Positions 1 to 9,530 of a stretch of DNA of 64,000 nt are shown here, piece by piece; within the stretch, counting starts at the first letter, position 1, and each line of letters starts with the position of its first letter. The stretch is from Carboxylicivirga taeanensis. Its GTDB lineage: Bacteria > Bacteroidota > Bacteroidia > Bacteroidales > Marinilabiliaceae. Where the stretch lies: the NCBI RefSeq assembly GCF_051851475.1, contig NZ_JBPUSJ010000005.1, forward strand, positions 186,001 through 250,000, read 5' to 3'. The notes under the pieces are model-generated. The model was not told the DNA's origin, searched no databases, and saw only the letters and a program-made list of their open reading frames with translations. The position numbers and the translations under genes were made by a program.

Positions 1-1159
1 CAAGAAGCAGAACGTCTTTTACTTCTCCGGTTAATACACCACCCTGGATAGCCGCACCAATGGCAACTACTTCATCAGGGTTTACACCTTTTGACGGCGC
101 TTTACCAAAGAAATCTTCAACTACCTTTTGGATAGCTGGGATACGTGTTGAACCACCCACCAGAATTACTTCATCGATTTCAGAAGGGCTCATGCCAGCA
201 TCTTTCAATGCCGCTTTACAAGGCTCAAGGGTGCGCTGAATCAGGTTGTCTGCCAGTTGCTCAAACTGTGAGCGCGACAAGCTGCGTACCAAGTGCTTTG
301 GAATACCGTCAACAGGCATGATGTATGGCAAGTTGATCTCAGTATTAGTTGATGAAGATAATTCAATCTTCGCTTTTTCAGCCGCATCTTTCAAACGCTG
401 CAGCGCCATTGGGTCTTTACGCAGGTCGATGTTTTCGTCTTTCATAAACTCATCGGCCAACCAGTTAATGATTACGTCATCAAAGTCATCACCACCCAGG
501 TGAGTATCACCATTGGTTGATTTTACTTCGAATACGCCATCACCTAATTCCAATACCGAAATATCGAACGTACCACCACCAAGGTCGAATACGGCAACTT
601 TCATGTCGCGGTCCATCTTATCCAAACCATATGCCAATGAGGCGGCTGTAGGCTCGTTGATGATACGGCTAACTTTCAGACCGGCAATTTCACCCGCTTC
701 TTTAGTCGCCTGACGCTGTGCATCATTAAAGTAGGCAGGCACGGTAATTACTGCTTCAGTCACTTCTTGTCCCAGGTAATCTTCTGCTGTTTTCTTCATT
801 TTCTGAAGAGTCATGGCAGAAATTTCCTGAGCTGAATATAAACGGTCATCGATTTTTACACGTGGTGTGTTGTTGTCCCCTTTAACTACTTCATAAGGCA
901 CACGCTTTACTTCGTTAGGGATCTCATCATACATCGAACCCATGAAACGCTTAATCGAATAAATAGTCTTATGTGGGTTGGTAATAGCCTGGCGTTTGGC
1001 CGGATCACCTACTTTTCTTTCTCCACCTTCAACAAACGCTACGATTGAAGGTGTTGTTCTTTTACCTTCGCTGTTTGGAATTACAACCGGCTCATTTCCT
1101 TCCATTACAGAAACACAAGAGTTAGTTGTTCCTAAGTCGATACCAATAATTTTTCCCAT
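1..1159 (-). CDS. dnaK: Chaperone protein DnaK (Hsp70), 3' end outside window
   Basis: This is the ATP-dependent Hsp70 chaperone of the cytosol, working with DnaJ and GrpE in protein folding. The reading frame opens at the ATG whose complement ends at 1159 (MGKIIGIDLGTTNSCV, the phosphate-1 motif of the Hsp70 ATPase) and runs off the left edge after about 386 residues. It therefore contains the whole nucleotide-binding domain and the start of the linker (DVLLL at the very edge) but not the substrate-binding domain. Other actin-fold signatures are DLGGGTFDIS and ILVGGSTRIPAIQ. The 171 bases upstream hold no gene; a minus-strand TAATTTTG at 1199-1206 fits the Bacteroidota -7 element, but no well-spaced -33 element is seen. 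Confidence 0.97.
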   Translation of the reverse strand, partial: MGKIIGIDLGTTNSCVSVMEGNEPVVIPNSEGKRTTPSIVAFVEGGERKVGDPAKRQAITNPHKTIYSIKRFMGSMYDEIPNEVKRVPYEVVKGDNNTPRVKIDDRLYSAQEISAMTLQKMKKTAEDYLGQEVTEAVITVPAYFNDAQRQATKEAGEIAGLKVSRIINEPTAASLAYGLDKMDRDMKVAVFDLGGGTFDISVLELGDGVFEVKSTNGDTHLGGDDFDDVIINWLADEFMKDENIDLRKDPMALQRLKDAAEKAKIELSSSTNTEINLPYIMPVDGIPKHLVRSLSRSQFEQLADNLIQRTLEPCKAALKDAGMSPSEIDEVILVGGSTRIPAIQKVVEDFFGKAPSKGVNPDEVVAIGAAIQGGVLTGEVKDVLLL

Positions 1160-1330
1160 TGTTATGCAATTATCTTGTTATTCTTTTAATGATTATTTCA
1201 AAATTACGGTGAGGGATAATCAAATGGTGTGCCATTAGTAAATGCGCTTCTTTTTGTGCAATAATGACAGGATGAATCCCAAAAGCAGGAAAACTCTGTC
1301 AGGTTGAGTGACAGAATGACAAGCCGGCGC

Positions 1331-2572
1331 TTACAAACTGAAGACCTCAGCCGACTCAGCTCCTTTGGGAGCGTTGAGGTATACCTGCTCGTGTTCGTTA
1401 AGCCCTTGCAGTATTTCAATAAATTCTTCGTTTTCGATGCCCACCTCGACTTCCTGTTTAATGGTGGACCAGCCTGTTCGTTTAAACACATAGTTTATGG
1501 AATCATTGCCTTTAACAGCTCTTTTATCCACCAGCAAAGTATTGGCCCGGCTGTTGGTAATTATAGTGTTGTTGGTGGTCATGTTCGGAAGCAGTGCGGC
1601 TTCATGGTTATGCAGTTCCACAATTACCTTAAAGCCATTTTGAAAGGTGCCGGGGATAACCTGGCCAATGTTGGCAATGCTCTTTATTTGTCCCTGAAAC
1701 ACTTTATCAGACAGGGCGCTGACAGCAATATTGACGGTTTGTCCCACTTCAATCTTGGCAATGTCGATTTCTTTGACATATATTTCAGAGATCAGAGAGC
1801 TCAAATCGGGGAGGGTGGCAATGAGGGGCATGTAACGTCCAACAGTGGCGCCCACTTTAATTTTCTGCCCATCGTATCCGTTGCCATACACAATCATGCC
1901 ATCGCCGGGCGATGCTATAATGAGTTGGCTTCTGAGTTGTTCCAAAAGTGACAGTTTGTATTCGTAGCGTTTGATTTTACGGTGGCTGCGTGCAATTTGT
2001 GTTTTGTGTTTTTGAGCGATGGTAATCAGGTCGCGCTGTGTTTTAGACAAAGAGCGTTGTGCTTTTTCCAGTTCAATTTGTGTTTGCCTTTGAATGGCGG
2101 GCGATTCGTAGGATGACTGCTCAACCTTTATTTCTGTGTCCATCACCAAATCCCGCTGTTTTTGAATGGTTTCTCTTTGCGCCGCCAGCGCCAGACTCGA
2201 ATCAATTCTGGCATCTTCTAGTTGGGTGTACAGCTCGCTGAGCTTATCGCGCGCTATGGCCATGGCTTCTTCTACTTCGGTTGGGTCGAGCTGGGCAACC
2301 TGTTCGCCTTTTGTAACAATTTTTCCTTCATCGGCAATGCTCAGTATTTTTATGGACCAAATGTCTAGTTCTTCATCAAAACAGACTTCGGGTATGAGGA
2401 TGTCCATGGCTTTTTCTGCTTTTAACTCACCGGCGGCCGACACAGTAGATTCAATCTTACCCTTTTTAACAGTTACTGTATTGCCAGTCTGTTGGCCAAT
2501 TTTCCAGGGCTGCCAAATCAGTAGTGTCAGCAGGCCAATTGCTGCCAGTATGCCGGTTATTGTTTTCTTCAT
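1331..2572 (-). CDS. HlyD-family periplasmic adaptor (second copy in export operon)
   Basis: A 413-residue membrane-fusion protein that would link an inner-membrane transporter to a TolC channel across the periplasm. One N-terminal membrane anchor lies at about residues 5-20, followed by a lipoyl/barrel-sandwich half-motif, a long alpha-helical hairpin (about 90-215, many Gln/Glu/Lys and heptads), the second half-motif near GDGMIVYGNG, and a beta-barrel domain with IANIGQVIPG. It begins 2 bases after the TolC-type gene ends and is the last gene of the operon. It is paralogous to the adaptor at 5467-6774: both share YESPA-(I/V)-(Q/K)-R and the ANIGQVIP block. The substrate is unknown. Confidence 0.9.
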   Translation of the reverse strand: MKKTITGILAAIGLLTLLIWQPWKIGQQTGNTVTVKKGKIESTVSAAGELKAEKAMDILIPEVCFDEELDIWSIKILSIADEGKIVTKGEQVAQLDPTEVEEAMAIARDKLSELYTQLEDARIDSSLALAAQRETIQKQRDLVMDTEIKVEQSSYESPAIQRQTQIELEKAQRSLSKTQRDLITIAQKHKTQIARSHRKIKRYEYKLSLLEQLRSQLIIASPGDGMIVYGNGYDGQKIKVGATVGRYMPLIATLPDLSSLISEIYVKEIDIAKIEVGQTVNIAVSALSDKVFQGQIKSIANIGQVIPGTFQNGFKVIVELHNHEAALLPNMTTNNTIITNSRANTLLVDKRAVKGNDSINYVFKRTGWSTIKQEVEVGIENEEFIEILQGLNEHEQVYLNAPKGAESAEVFSL

Positions 2573-2574
2573 GC

Positions 2575-4071
2575 TTAGTCTTCCAAAAGATGATCCAGTG
2601 ATTTTATGAGGCTCTCGCTGCGTTCGAAATCATACAGTGTAATTTGACGAATGGTGTAATAGTCGCGCCAGAATTCAGATAATGCATCAATGTAACTGCG
2701 TCTGGCATTGTCGAGGGAGTTACGGGCCGAATTGAGTTTGATAACATCCACCTTATCAATCATAAAGCGCTGTTTGGTGACGTTGTAGCCCAACTGAGCA
2801 ACCGTTTCGGCCTTTGCAGAGATGGCTACCTGCTCTTCCTGCAGATTGAATTGCAATATGCGCATAACAACATCCTGTTCAAAGTCGATTAGTGCCTGTT
2901 CAATCTCAGCTTCCGCTACTTGTTTGTTGGATTTGGCCATCTGAATTTGCCCGCGCCTGTTTCCCCAGTCTATAATCGGTGCATTGAGGGTGATGCCCAG
3001 GCCCCGGTCGTCGCCATACGGCGGTGTATATAAGTCATTAAACTTATCTGCTTGTTTGTTAATCCCTATGTTTGCTCTGAAGTCAGCACTTAATCCGCTG
3101 GTTGAGCGGGTGCGGGCAACGTTTTCATTGGCTTTAATCAGGCGAGCCTCCAGGGCCAGCACTTGCGGGTTGTTTGCTTTTGCCATTTCAAGTGCTTCAT
3201 CGGCATTGATTTTCAGGCTGGGTATCTCATCGGGAATTAGCGGGATGATTGCCACATTTTTATTAAAACCCAAAAACGAATTCAGTAAATTTTGTGACTG
3301 CATCAAGTTGACCTGCGCCTTGGTTTTAGCCATTTTGGCATTCAGGTAGGTCAGCTCCATGTCCAGCAGATCATCTTGTGTAACGGTGCCAATTTGAAAG
3401 CGCCCTTTTCCAATATTATAAAGTGTGTCGGCATTAGCCAGATTGGTTTCAGCGATGTGTAAATCGATTTGTGCACCTACCAAATTGAAAAACATGCGGA
3501 CTGTCTGTTCCGATAAAGCCTCCATCTCGGAGAGAAACTCTTTTTTGGCCTGTTCAAACTCCAGTGGTTTAAGCTTAGCCTGCCATTTGAATTCATTATA
3601 GGCAGTGAGTGGTTGAGAAAAGCGGATGCTGATGGGGATGGAGGTGTAACTCACATTTTCAGAGCCCATATTCTCCAGTCGCCGGGCATCGGATGAAAGG
3701 CTTAACTCACCACCGGAAAAAATCACATTTTGGTTGATGGATAAGCCAATGTCACTCGAAATACGCTCATCGGGCACAAATACAAAATCTCCGGTTTCAA
3801 AATTGTACTGGGGCGTTACCGAGCGGTTGTAGGTAAAGGGGGTGGCGTTAAGTCGCAGGTGAGGCAGCTGCGATGCTTTAAAGCTTCTGAAGTCCCAATA
3901 GCTTGCCAGGTACATGTTTTTGGAGCGGAAGCTGGATAGCGACTGTAGCTTTGCCAGCTGAACGGCTTCCTGCAACGTGAGGCGCATGGTTTGTGCCAGT
4001 GAATCGGGCGACGACTGTGCCCGGCCCGATAAAAACGAAGTTATGAGGATGATTACTAAATAATAACGCAT
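2575..4071 (-). CDS. TolC-family outer membrane efflux protein
   Basis: A 498-residue outer-membrane factor that would form the exit duct for the tripartite system encoded around it. The N-terminus has a signal peptide (about residues 1-19). Two OEP-type repeats follow (about 30-230 and 290-490), rich in long amphipathic helices with Ala/Gln/Asn, as in TolC. The stretch ITLNAPIIDWGNRRGQIQMA is typical of the second repeat of Bacteroidota TolC homologues. It starts 4 bases after the permease gene and abuts the second adaptor gene, so all are surely co-transcribed. Whether it exports a drug, a lipid or a peptide cannot be told from the sequence. Confidence 0.92.
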   Translation of the reverse strand: MRYYLVIILITSFLSGRAQSSPDSLAQTMRLTLQEAVQLAKLQSLSSFRSKNMYLASYWDFRSFKASQLPHLRLNATPFTYNRSVTPQYNFETGDFVFVPDERISSDIGLSINQNVIFSGGELSLSSDARRLENMGSENVSYTSIPISIRFSQPLTAYNEFKWQAKLKPLEFEQAKKEFLSEMEALSEQTVRMFFNLVGAQIDLHIAETNLANADTLYNIGKGRFQIGTVTQDDLLDMELTYLNAKMAKTKAQVNLMQSQNLLNSFLGFNKNVAIIPLIPDEIPSLKINADEALEMAKANNPQVLALEARLIKANENVARTRSTSGLSADFRANIGINKQADKFNDLYTPPYGDDRGLGITLNAPIIDWGNRRGQIQMAKSNKQVAEAEIEQALIDFEQDVVMRILQFNLQEEQVAISAKAETVAQLGYNVTKQRFMIDKVDVIKLNSARNSLDNARRSYIDALSEFWRDYYTIRQITLYDFERSESLIKSLDHLLED

Positions 4072-4075
4072 AATC

Positions 4076-5455
4076 TTAGTGTCTTAACGATTCAACAGGG
4101 TCCTGACTGGCTGCTCTTTTGGCCGGTATATAGCCAAAAATGATGCCCACGGTGGCAGAAACACCAAAAGCGACCACTACCGAATAGAAAGAAATAATGG
4201 TTTTAATATCGGCCATCAGGTGGATGAGGTGGGCCAACACCAGCCCTAAAAGGATGCCAATGAGTCCGCCGGTAATGCTTATTAAAGTTGATTCGGCCAA
4301 AAACTGAACAATGATGTCTTTGCGCGATGCGCCAATGGCCTGACGGGTACCGATTTCGCGCACACGCTCCCACACCGACGCCAGCATGATGTTCATAATG
4401 CCAATTCCTCCTACGATGAGCGAGATGCCTGCAATGGCTCCCAACACAATGTTGAATATTTCATTGGTTTTTTGCTGCTGTTTGAGCAGCAGTTCGGGCA
4501 CTGTCACCTCAAAGTCGTAGTTGTTGGAGTGACGCCTGAGCACGAGGCGTTTGATCACATCGGCTGTTGCTGAGAGTTGTTCGGTTTCCTTTACCTGAAC
4601 AATTATTTTATCGAGTTGATGGGTGTTTTTTTCAGGCCCTTGGGAGCGCTCTTCATCGTCGGGGCTTCCTCCCAAAAAGAAAACGGCACCGCCACCTGCC
4701 ATGTTGTCCATTACGTCAGGTGTTATTGCGCCTCTGTCTTTAAAGCGCATCAGCATGGTTTTAAGGGGGATGAAGATTGTGTTGTCACTGCTGCTAATGC
4801 CCATCTCGTCAGATGCCGAGGTCGTGAAATCGCGCTTTTCAATCGTCCCAATAACCTGCAGCCATACCTGTCCGCATTTAATGTATTGGCCGATGGGATT
4901 ACTCTGACTAAAGAAACGGTTTCGGATGGTGCTGCCAATGATGCACACGGGTGTGCCTTTATCCGTATGCTGCAGGCTGAAGGGTTTGCCCTTATCAATC
5001 TGAATATTGAGCATCTCAAAGTAATCGGGCGAAACGCCGTTCAGAGTTACCGGATAGCTTTTGCCGTTTTTGATGGCATAGTAGTTGAGAGCAACAACCG
5101 GACTTACTTTTTTAACGGAAGGAATTGTTTCCAGAATGGCTTTGGCATCTAATTGATGAAGGCCTCTGGAGAATTGCTTCTTCGACTTGTCCTCACTGTT
5201 GTTTTCCTCTTTTCCTTCTGATGCTTGAAATACGGGCGTGATAATGATGTTATTGACCCCCACCAGCTTGATTTGCTCAAGCACTTCTTGCTGGGCACCT
5301 TTTCCAATTGCCAGCATGCTAATAACTGCTGCCACGCCAAACATGATGCCTAATGCGGTTAGTAACGATTTTAGCTTGTTGGATAAAATCGCTTCAACAG
5401 CGATGGTTATGTTGTGGCTGTAGCGCAGGTAGATCTGAAGGGGTGTTTTTCTCAT
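4076..5455 (-). CDS. MacB/FtsX-type ABC transporter permease, no fused ATPase
   Basis: An inner-membrane permease of the MacB type (mechanotransmission ABC systems). The topology is one N-terminal transmembrane segment (about 20-45), a large periplasmic MacB_PCD domain (about 50-325), and three C-terminal segments (about 335-445) in the FtsX fold. IGIMNIMLASVWERVREIGTRQAIGA is the familiar MacB permease stretch, quoted here in shortened sense as residues around IGIMNIM and REIGTRQAIGA. Classical MacB carries its ATPase at the N-terminus; here it is absent and no separate ATPase gene is in the operon. The ATG at 5455 is preferred over the TTG two codons upstream. It lies 11 bases after the first adaptor gene. 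Confidence 0.9.
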   Translation of the reverse strand: MRKTPLQIYLRYSHNITIAVEAILSNKLKSLLTALGIMFGVAAVISMLAIGKGAQQEVLEQIKLVGVNNIIITPVFQASEGKEENNSEDKSKKQFSRGLHQLDAKAILETIPSVKKVSPVVALNYYAIKNGKSYPVTLNGVSPDYFEMLNIQIDKGKPFSLQHTDKGTPVCIIGSTIRNRFFSQSNPIGQYIKCGQVWLQVIGTIEKRDFTTSASDEMGISSSDNTIFIPLKTMLMRFKDRGAITPDVMDNMAGGGAVFFLGGSPDDEERSQGPEKNTHQLDKIIVQVKETEQLSATADVIKRLVLRRHSNNYDFEVTVPELLLKQQQKTNEIFNIVLGAIAGISLIVGGIGIMNIMLASVWERVREIGTRQAIGASRKDIIVQFLAESTLISITGGLIGILLGLVLAHLIHLMADIKTIISFYSVVVAFGVSATVGIIFGYIPAKRAASQDPVESLRH

Positions 5456-5466
5456 CGTCAAAGCAA

Positions 5467-6774
5467 TCAGTTAGTAGTATCAACAGGCGTTAAGCTATCA
5501 GCCCTGTTGTGCATCAGGCGCTTGTATATTTCTATGCCATCAAATGGCTTTTTGTCGGCACCATCGGGTGTGTTCATCAGCAATTCATCCTGTTCGTCAA
5601 CACCGGCCAGCAGTTGAATGTAATTTTCATTGCTAATGCCGGGCTCTATAATTTGCTTTCGGTAGTCACTCTTTCCGGCTTTAACAAAGGCGTAACTCAG
5701 CGAGTCGTTGGAGAAAATACATTCAAGAGGGGCGGACAGGGTGTTGCGGATATGTGCCGTATTAATAATGTTGCTGGTTGTCATGGCCGGTCGCAAATCG
5801 CTGTCTGTCCCCTCTAACTTTATGGCCACTTCAAACACTTTGGTGTCACTATTGGGAATGACCTGACCAATATTGGCAACGGTTATTACTTCTCCTTTAA
5901 AACTTTTTTCCGGAAACGCATCAACGCCCACTGTAACTGTCTGTCCAACTTTAACTTTTGATATATCAATTTCGTTGATAAACGTTTTGGAAAGCATGGA
6001 GCTGAAGTCGGGCAGCTCGGCTATTTGCGGGCGCCATCGGCTGACGGATGACCCGGCTTTAATTTTTTTTCCAAACTGGCTGTAACTATAGATGACCATG
6101 CCCGGTTTGGGTGCTTTAACTTCAAGCACTTTGAACAGCTCGTTGATGTCTTTGACCTTTTGTTGTCTTTTTTTTACTTTCTCCCAGGCCCTGAAAACCT
6201 TGTATTCGTCCTGCTTTTCTTTAAGCTTGTAATTGCGTTGTTTTTGCTCCAAATCACGCTGCGAACGCTCAACATCGAGCCTGGCTTTTCGCTTTACCGC
6301 CGGCGACTCGTAAATCGATTGTTCCAGAATTAGTTGTTTCTCTTCCAAATCCACAAGGCCGTTCAGTAATTCATCCCGAAGGATGCTTAAGTTGAGGTTG
6401 GTATCTATCTTGGCATCTTCGTAAGCATTAAGGGCCGTTTCTAACTCTTCCTGTGCTTTGGTTCTAAGTTCTTCAACCGCCGCATGATCGAGTGTGGCAA
6501 CGTACCCGCCAGAATCAACCACAGTGCCTTCCTCCACCAGGTGCGATACTTTTATTTCATAGAGATCAATATTTCGGCTCGACATTTCTTTGGGAAGCAC
6601 AATCAGCTCTGAGTTTTCGGTTTGTAGCTGACCGGTTGAATACACCTGTGCAATAAAATCGCCTTTTTTAACTTTTACCGATAGGAGGTGAGCGGTCGAT
6701 TGGGTTTCAGGGATAAAAAGTATGATTAGTATCCCAATGACTATCCCTCCAATGATAATGAGTTGCTTTTTCAT
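5467..6774 (-). CDS. HlyD-family periplasmic adaptor (first copy in export operon)
   Basis: A 435-residue membrane-fusion protein that opens the export operon. Residues about 4-22 form the membrane anchor. A lipoyl-like segment, a long coiled-coil hairpin (about 95-215, with repeated Lys/Glu/Gln heptads), a second lipoyl half and a beta-barrel segment (VANIGQVIPNS) follow. The C-terminal about 60 residues form a membrane-proximal domain. Together with the MacB-type permease and TolC homologue downstream it would form a tripartite exporter. It is a diverged paralogue of the adaptor at 1331-2572, suggesting a heteromeric adaptor ring or two functional states. A glmM terminator separates it from the upstream gene. 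Confidence 0.9.
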   Translation of the reverse strand: MKKQLIIIGGIVIGILIILFIPETQSTAHLLSVKVKKGDFIAQVYSTGQLQTENSELIVLPKEMSSRNIDLYEIKVSHLVEEGTVVDSGGYVATLDHAAVEELRTKAQEELETALNAYEDAKIDTNLNLSILRDELLNGLVDLEEKQLILEQSIYESPAVKRKARLDVERSQRDLEQKQRNYKLKEKQDEYKVFRAWEKVKKRQQKVKDINELFKVLEVKAPKPGMVIYSYSQFGKKIKAGSSVSRWRPQIAELPDFSSMLSKTFINEIDISKVKVGQTVTVGVDAFPEKSFKGEVITVANIGQVIPNSDTKVFEVAIKLEGTDSDLRPAMTTSNIINTAHIRNTLSAPLECIFSNDSLSYAFVKAGKSDYRKQIIEPGISNENYIQLLAGVDEQDELLMNTPDGADKKPFDGIEIYKRLMHNRADSLTPVDTTN

Positions 6775-6833
6775 AATATGCTTGATGCGGGTTCTGCAAA
6801 TACGATTTTAGTCAAAAACTGACAGACCAAGGC

Positions 6834-6859
6834 AAAAAAAAGCCCGTTTTTCAACGGGC
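6834..6859 (-). terminator. Rho-independent terminator of glmM
   Basis: On the minus strand a 7-bp GC-rich stem (GCCCGTT / AACGGGC, loop of 4) is followed by a run of eight T. It lies 27 bases after the glmM stop and before the first adaptor gene, so the export operon probably has its own promoter. Confidence 0.85.
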
Positions 6860-6885
6860 CTCTGTTAAAAAAGGTTAACAGGCAC

Positions 6886-8271
6886 TTATAGGAGTGCTTT
6901 AATATCATTAATAATCGTTTGAGCAAGCTCATTAGCACTGTCCATAGTTTGTGCTTCTGCATAAATTCTAACGATTGGTTCTGTATTTGATTTGCGCAAC
7001 TGCACCCATTTATCAGGGAAATCAATTTTTAATCCATCGATGGTGTTGATGTCTTCGGCTTTATATTTTTCCTCAATTTTCTTAAGGATTCCATCCACAT
7101 CAATTTCGGGTGTTAGCTCAATTTTATTTTTAGAGATATGATACTCAGGATACTTGGCCCTCAACTCAGAACATTTGATGCCTGATTTGGCCAAATGCGT
7201 TAAAAACAGGCCAATGCCGACAAGGGCATCGCGTCCATAGTGGCTTTCGGGATAGATAACTCCACCATTGCCTTCACCGCCAATTACCGCATTTGTTTCT
7301 TTCATTTTGGCAACCACATTTACTTCGCCCACAGCTGCCGGCTGGTATTCGCCGCCAAAACCGCGGGTAACATCCGCCAGGGCTCTCGATGATGAAAGGT
7401 TGGAAACGGTATTTCCTGCTGTTTCAGCAAGCAGGTAGTCGGCTACAGCAACCAGCGTATATTCTTCGCCAAACATCGAGCCATCCTCATTGATAATGGC
7501 TAAACGGTCCACATCAGGGTCGACCACAAAGCCCACATCGGCTTTTTTCTCCTTGATAAGCTTCGAAATCTCAGTCAGGTTTTCAGGAAGAGGTTCCGGG
7601 TTGTGCGGAAACTGACCATTGGGCTCACAATACAATTCGATGGTATTGTTAACTCCCAATGCCTTTAATAATTTAGGGATAGCAATGCCGCCCACACTGT
7701 TAACACAATCAATAGCAACAGTAAAGTTGGCCTTTTTAATGGCCTCCACATCAACCATTCTTAAGTTAAGCACGTGTTGAACGTGAAAGTCTGTGTATGT
7801 ATCCAATTCGGTTACCTGCCCCAACTCATCCACTTCACTAAACATGAAGGCCTCTTTTTCGGCAATGTCCAGCACCTCAGCACCATCGGCAGCCGTTAAA
7901 AATTCACCTTTTTCATTGAGTAGCTTCAGCGCATTCCATTGTTTGGGGTTGTGGCTGGCTGTTAAAATGATTCCACCATGTGCTTGTTCTTCTGTTACAG
8001 CAATCTCGGTGGTAGGTGTGGTGGCCAGTCCTATATTTATAACATCAATTCCTAGTCCCTGAAGACTTCCGATCACAAGATTTTTGACCATCTCACCCGA
8101 TATGCGGGCATCGCGTCCAACAACAACTTTTATTTTTTTACCGGTATGGCGTTGCTTCGCCCATTGTCCGTATGCCGATGCAAATTTTACTACGTCGAGC
8201 GGCGAGAGACCTTCTCCTACCTGACCTCCAATCGTACCTCTGATTCCAGAAATGGATTTAATTAATGTCAT
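6886..8271 (-). CDS. glmM: Phosphoglucosamine mutase
   Basis: A cytosolic alpha-D-phosphohexomutase of 461 residues that converts glucosamine-6-phosphate to glucosamine-1-phosphate, the precursor of UDP-GlcNAc for peptidoglycan and lipopolysaccharide. The four family motifs are present in order: the phosphoserine loop TASHNP (Ser106), the metal loop DPDVDR, the sugar loop GEGNGGVI and the C-terminal phosphate-binding RKSNTEPIVRIYAEA. This length and the early SGIRGTIGG match the Bacteroidota GlmM type. Some members of this clade are annotated as phosphomannomutase/phosphoglucomutase; the essential glmM role is likely but not proven. It is transcribed divergently from the rluB-like gene and ends in a strong terminator. 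Confidence 0.88.
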   Translation of the reverse strand: MTLIKSISGIRGTIGGQVGEGLSPLDVVKFASAYGQWAKQRHTGKKIKVVVGRDARISGEMVKNLVIGSLQGLGIDVINIGLATTPTTEIAVTEEQAHGGIILTASHNPKQWNALKLLNEKGEFLTAADGAEVLDIAEKEAFMFSEVDELGQVTELDTYTDFHVQHVLNLRMVDVEAIKKANFTVAIDCVNSVGGIAIPKLLKALGVNNTIELYCEPNGQFPHNPEPLPENLTEISKLIKEKKADVGFVVDPDVDRLAIINEDGSMFGEEYTLVAVADYLLAETAGNTVSNLSSSRALADVTRGFGGEYQPAAVGEVNVVAKMKETNAVIGGEGNGGVIYPESHYGRDALVGIGLFLTHLAKSGIKCSELRAKYPEYHISKNKIELTPEIDVDGILKKIEEKYKAEDINTIDGLKIDFPDKWVQLRKSNTEPIVRIYAEAQTMDSANELAQTIINDIKALL

Positions 8272-8536
8272 ATATCAATTGCTTTAAAAGATAAGAACGC
8301 AAAATTGGCTGTAATTTTTTAAAAAGCCAATAATTTCTTACGAAACATTTTATAGTTAATTGTTTCATTGTTGTTTTCTTACGTAAGGTTTCGAAAGGGG
8401 CAAATCTTACGTTCAAACACTCAGACGTATATTTTTATTCCAGATACCACACATTTTAGCGTCTTTTTTATCACCTTTGCAGTGTTATTTAATTGAACTT
8501 ACGGATGTTCGTAAGTGGATGACTGAAAGTATATAA

Positions 8537-9421
8537 ATGAAAAGAGAACGAAATAATAGCAAGGGGAGACGGTATGAAGGAGCAGCTACCCCGGAAAGAA
8601 GACAAAAGTCATTCAGGCCCAATAAGGTGGAGGATGATTCTTCGAAGCTAGGGCGTCGTAAACCGGTTAAAAAGGTTGAAGAAAGCAAAGAAAAGCAATC
8701 GTCAGATAAAATAAGGCTGAACAGATATATTGCCAACGCAGGTGTTTGCAGCCGTCGTGATGCGGATAAACTGATCGCAGAAGGAGAAATTACTGTTAAT
8801 GGGCAGGTGGTAACCCAAATGGGGTTGGCTGTTGGATTAAACGATGATGTACGCTACCAGGGTAAACGGCTTAATCCGGAAGAAAAGGTGTATGTGCTGT
8901 TAAATAAACCAAAAGGGTTTGTAACCACTGTTGAAGATAAGCATGCCAAGCATACGGTTATGGAACTGGTTGAAGATGCCTGTGAGCAGCGCATTTATCC
9001 GGTAGGTCGACTTGATAAGCAAACCACCGGTTTATTGTTGCTGACCAATGATGGGGAGCTGACAAAAATGCTGACTCATCCTAAATACAATGCCAAAAAG
9101 ATTTATCACGTATTTACCGATAAGCCAATTTTTGGCAGTCATGTTGATCAGCTGGCCGCTGGCATTACGCTGGAGGATGGTCCAATACATGCCGATGCCA
9201 TCAGTTACGTGGAAAAGGAGGATAAAACTCAGGTGGGCGTCGAAATACACTCGGGGCGTAACCGCATTGTTCGTCGTATGTTTGAGCACCTGGGCTATAA
9301 AGTAATGAAGCTGGACCGCGTTTATTTTGCCGGCTTAACCAAAAAGGGAATTCCCCGTGGTAAATGGCGTTACCTGACCGATAAAGAGGTGATTCGATTA
9401 AAAGCAGGAATGCTAAAATAA
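8537..9421 (+). CDS. rluB: 23S rRNA pseudouridine synthase, RluB/RsuA family
   Basis: An RNA-modifying enzyme that isomerises a uridine in rRNA. The N-terminal about 55 residues are a basic, disordered tail rich in Arg, Lys and Ser. An S4 RNA-binding domain follows (about 58-105, IRLNRYIANAGVCSRRDAD). The catalytic domain has GRLDKQTTGLLLLTNDG with the catalytic aspartate at residue 160, and the C-terminal GRNRIVRRMFEHLGY motif of the RsuA/RluB/E/F group. Within this group RluB (23S U2605) is the usual Bacteroidota assignment, but RluE/RluF specificity cannot be excluded. An upstream CACCTTTG at 8473-8480 is one base off the -7 consensus. A hairpin terminator follows. Confidence 0.9.
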   Translation: MKRERNNSKGRRYEGAATPERRQKSFRPNKVEDDSSKLGRRKPVKKVEESKEKQSSDKIRLNRYIANAGVCSRRDADKLIAEGEITVNGQVVTQMGLAVGLNDDVRYQGKRLNPEEKVYVLLNKPKGFVTTVEDKHAKHTVMELVEDACEQRIYPVGRLDKQTTGLLLLTNDGELTKMLTHPKYNAKKIYHVFTDKPIFGSHVDQLAAGITLEDGPIHADAISYVEKEDKTQVGVEIHSGRNRIVRRMFEHLGYKVMKLDRVYFAGLTKKGIPRGKWRYLTDKEVIRLKAGMLK

Positions 9422-9435
9422 TATAATGCAAAAGG

Positions 9436-9473
9436 TATCCCTTGTTATTGAAGAATAGCAGGGGATATTTTTT
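9436..9473 (+). terminator. Terminator after the rluB-like gene
   Basis: A 14-bp stem with two G-T pairs (beginning TATCCC, ending GGGATA, loop GAAG) is followed by six T, starting 15 bases after the rluB stop. Confidence 0.75.
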
Positions 9474-9530
9474 AATTATCTTTCTGTTTTATAATTTAGA
9501 ACAGTTAACCAACGTAAACTATTGATACTG

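Noticed and set aside
1304..1951. Open frame of 215 codons on the plus strand opposite an adaptor gene
   Set aside because: It lies fully antisense to the HlyD-type gene, has no recognisable domain and no start context; it is a shadow of that gene.
4577..5152. Open frame of 191 codons on the plus strand
   Set aside because: Antisense to the MacB-type permease, without any motif.
9522..9530. TTG start for the DUF5686 gene
   Set aside because: The ATG three codons downstream gives a normal signal peptide.
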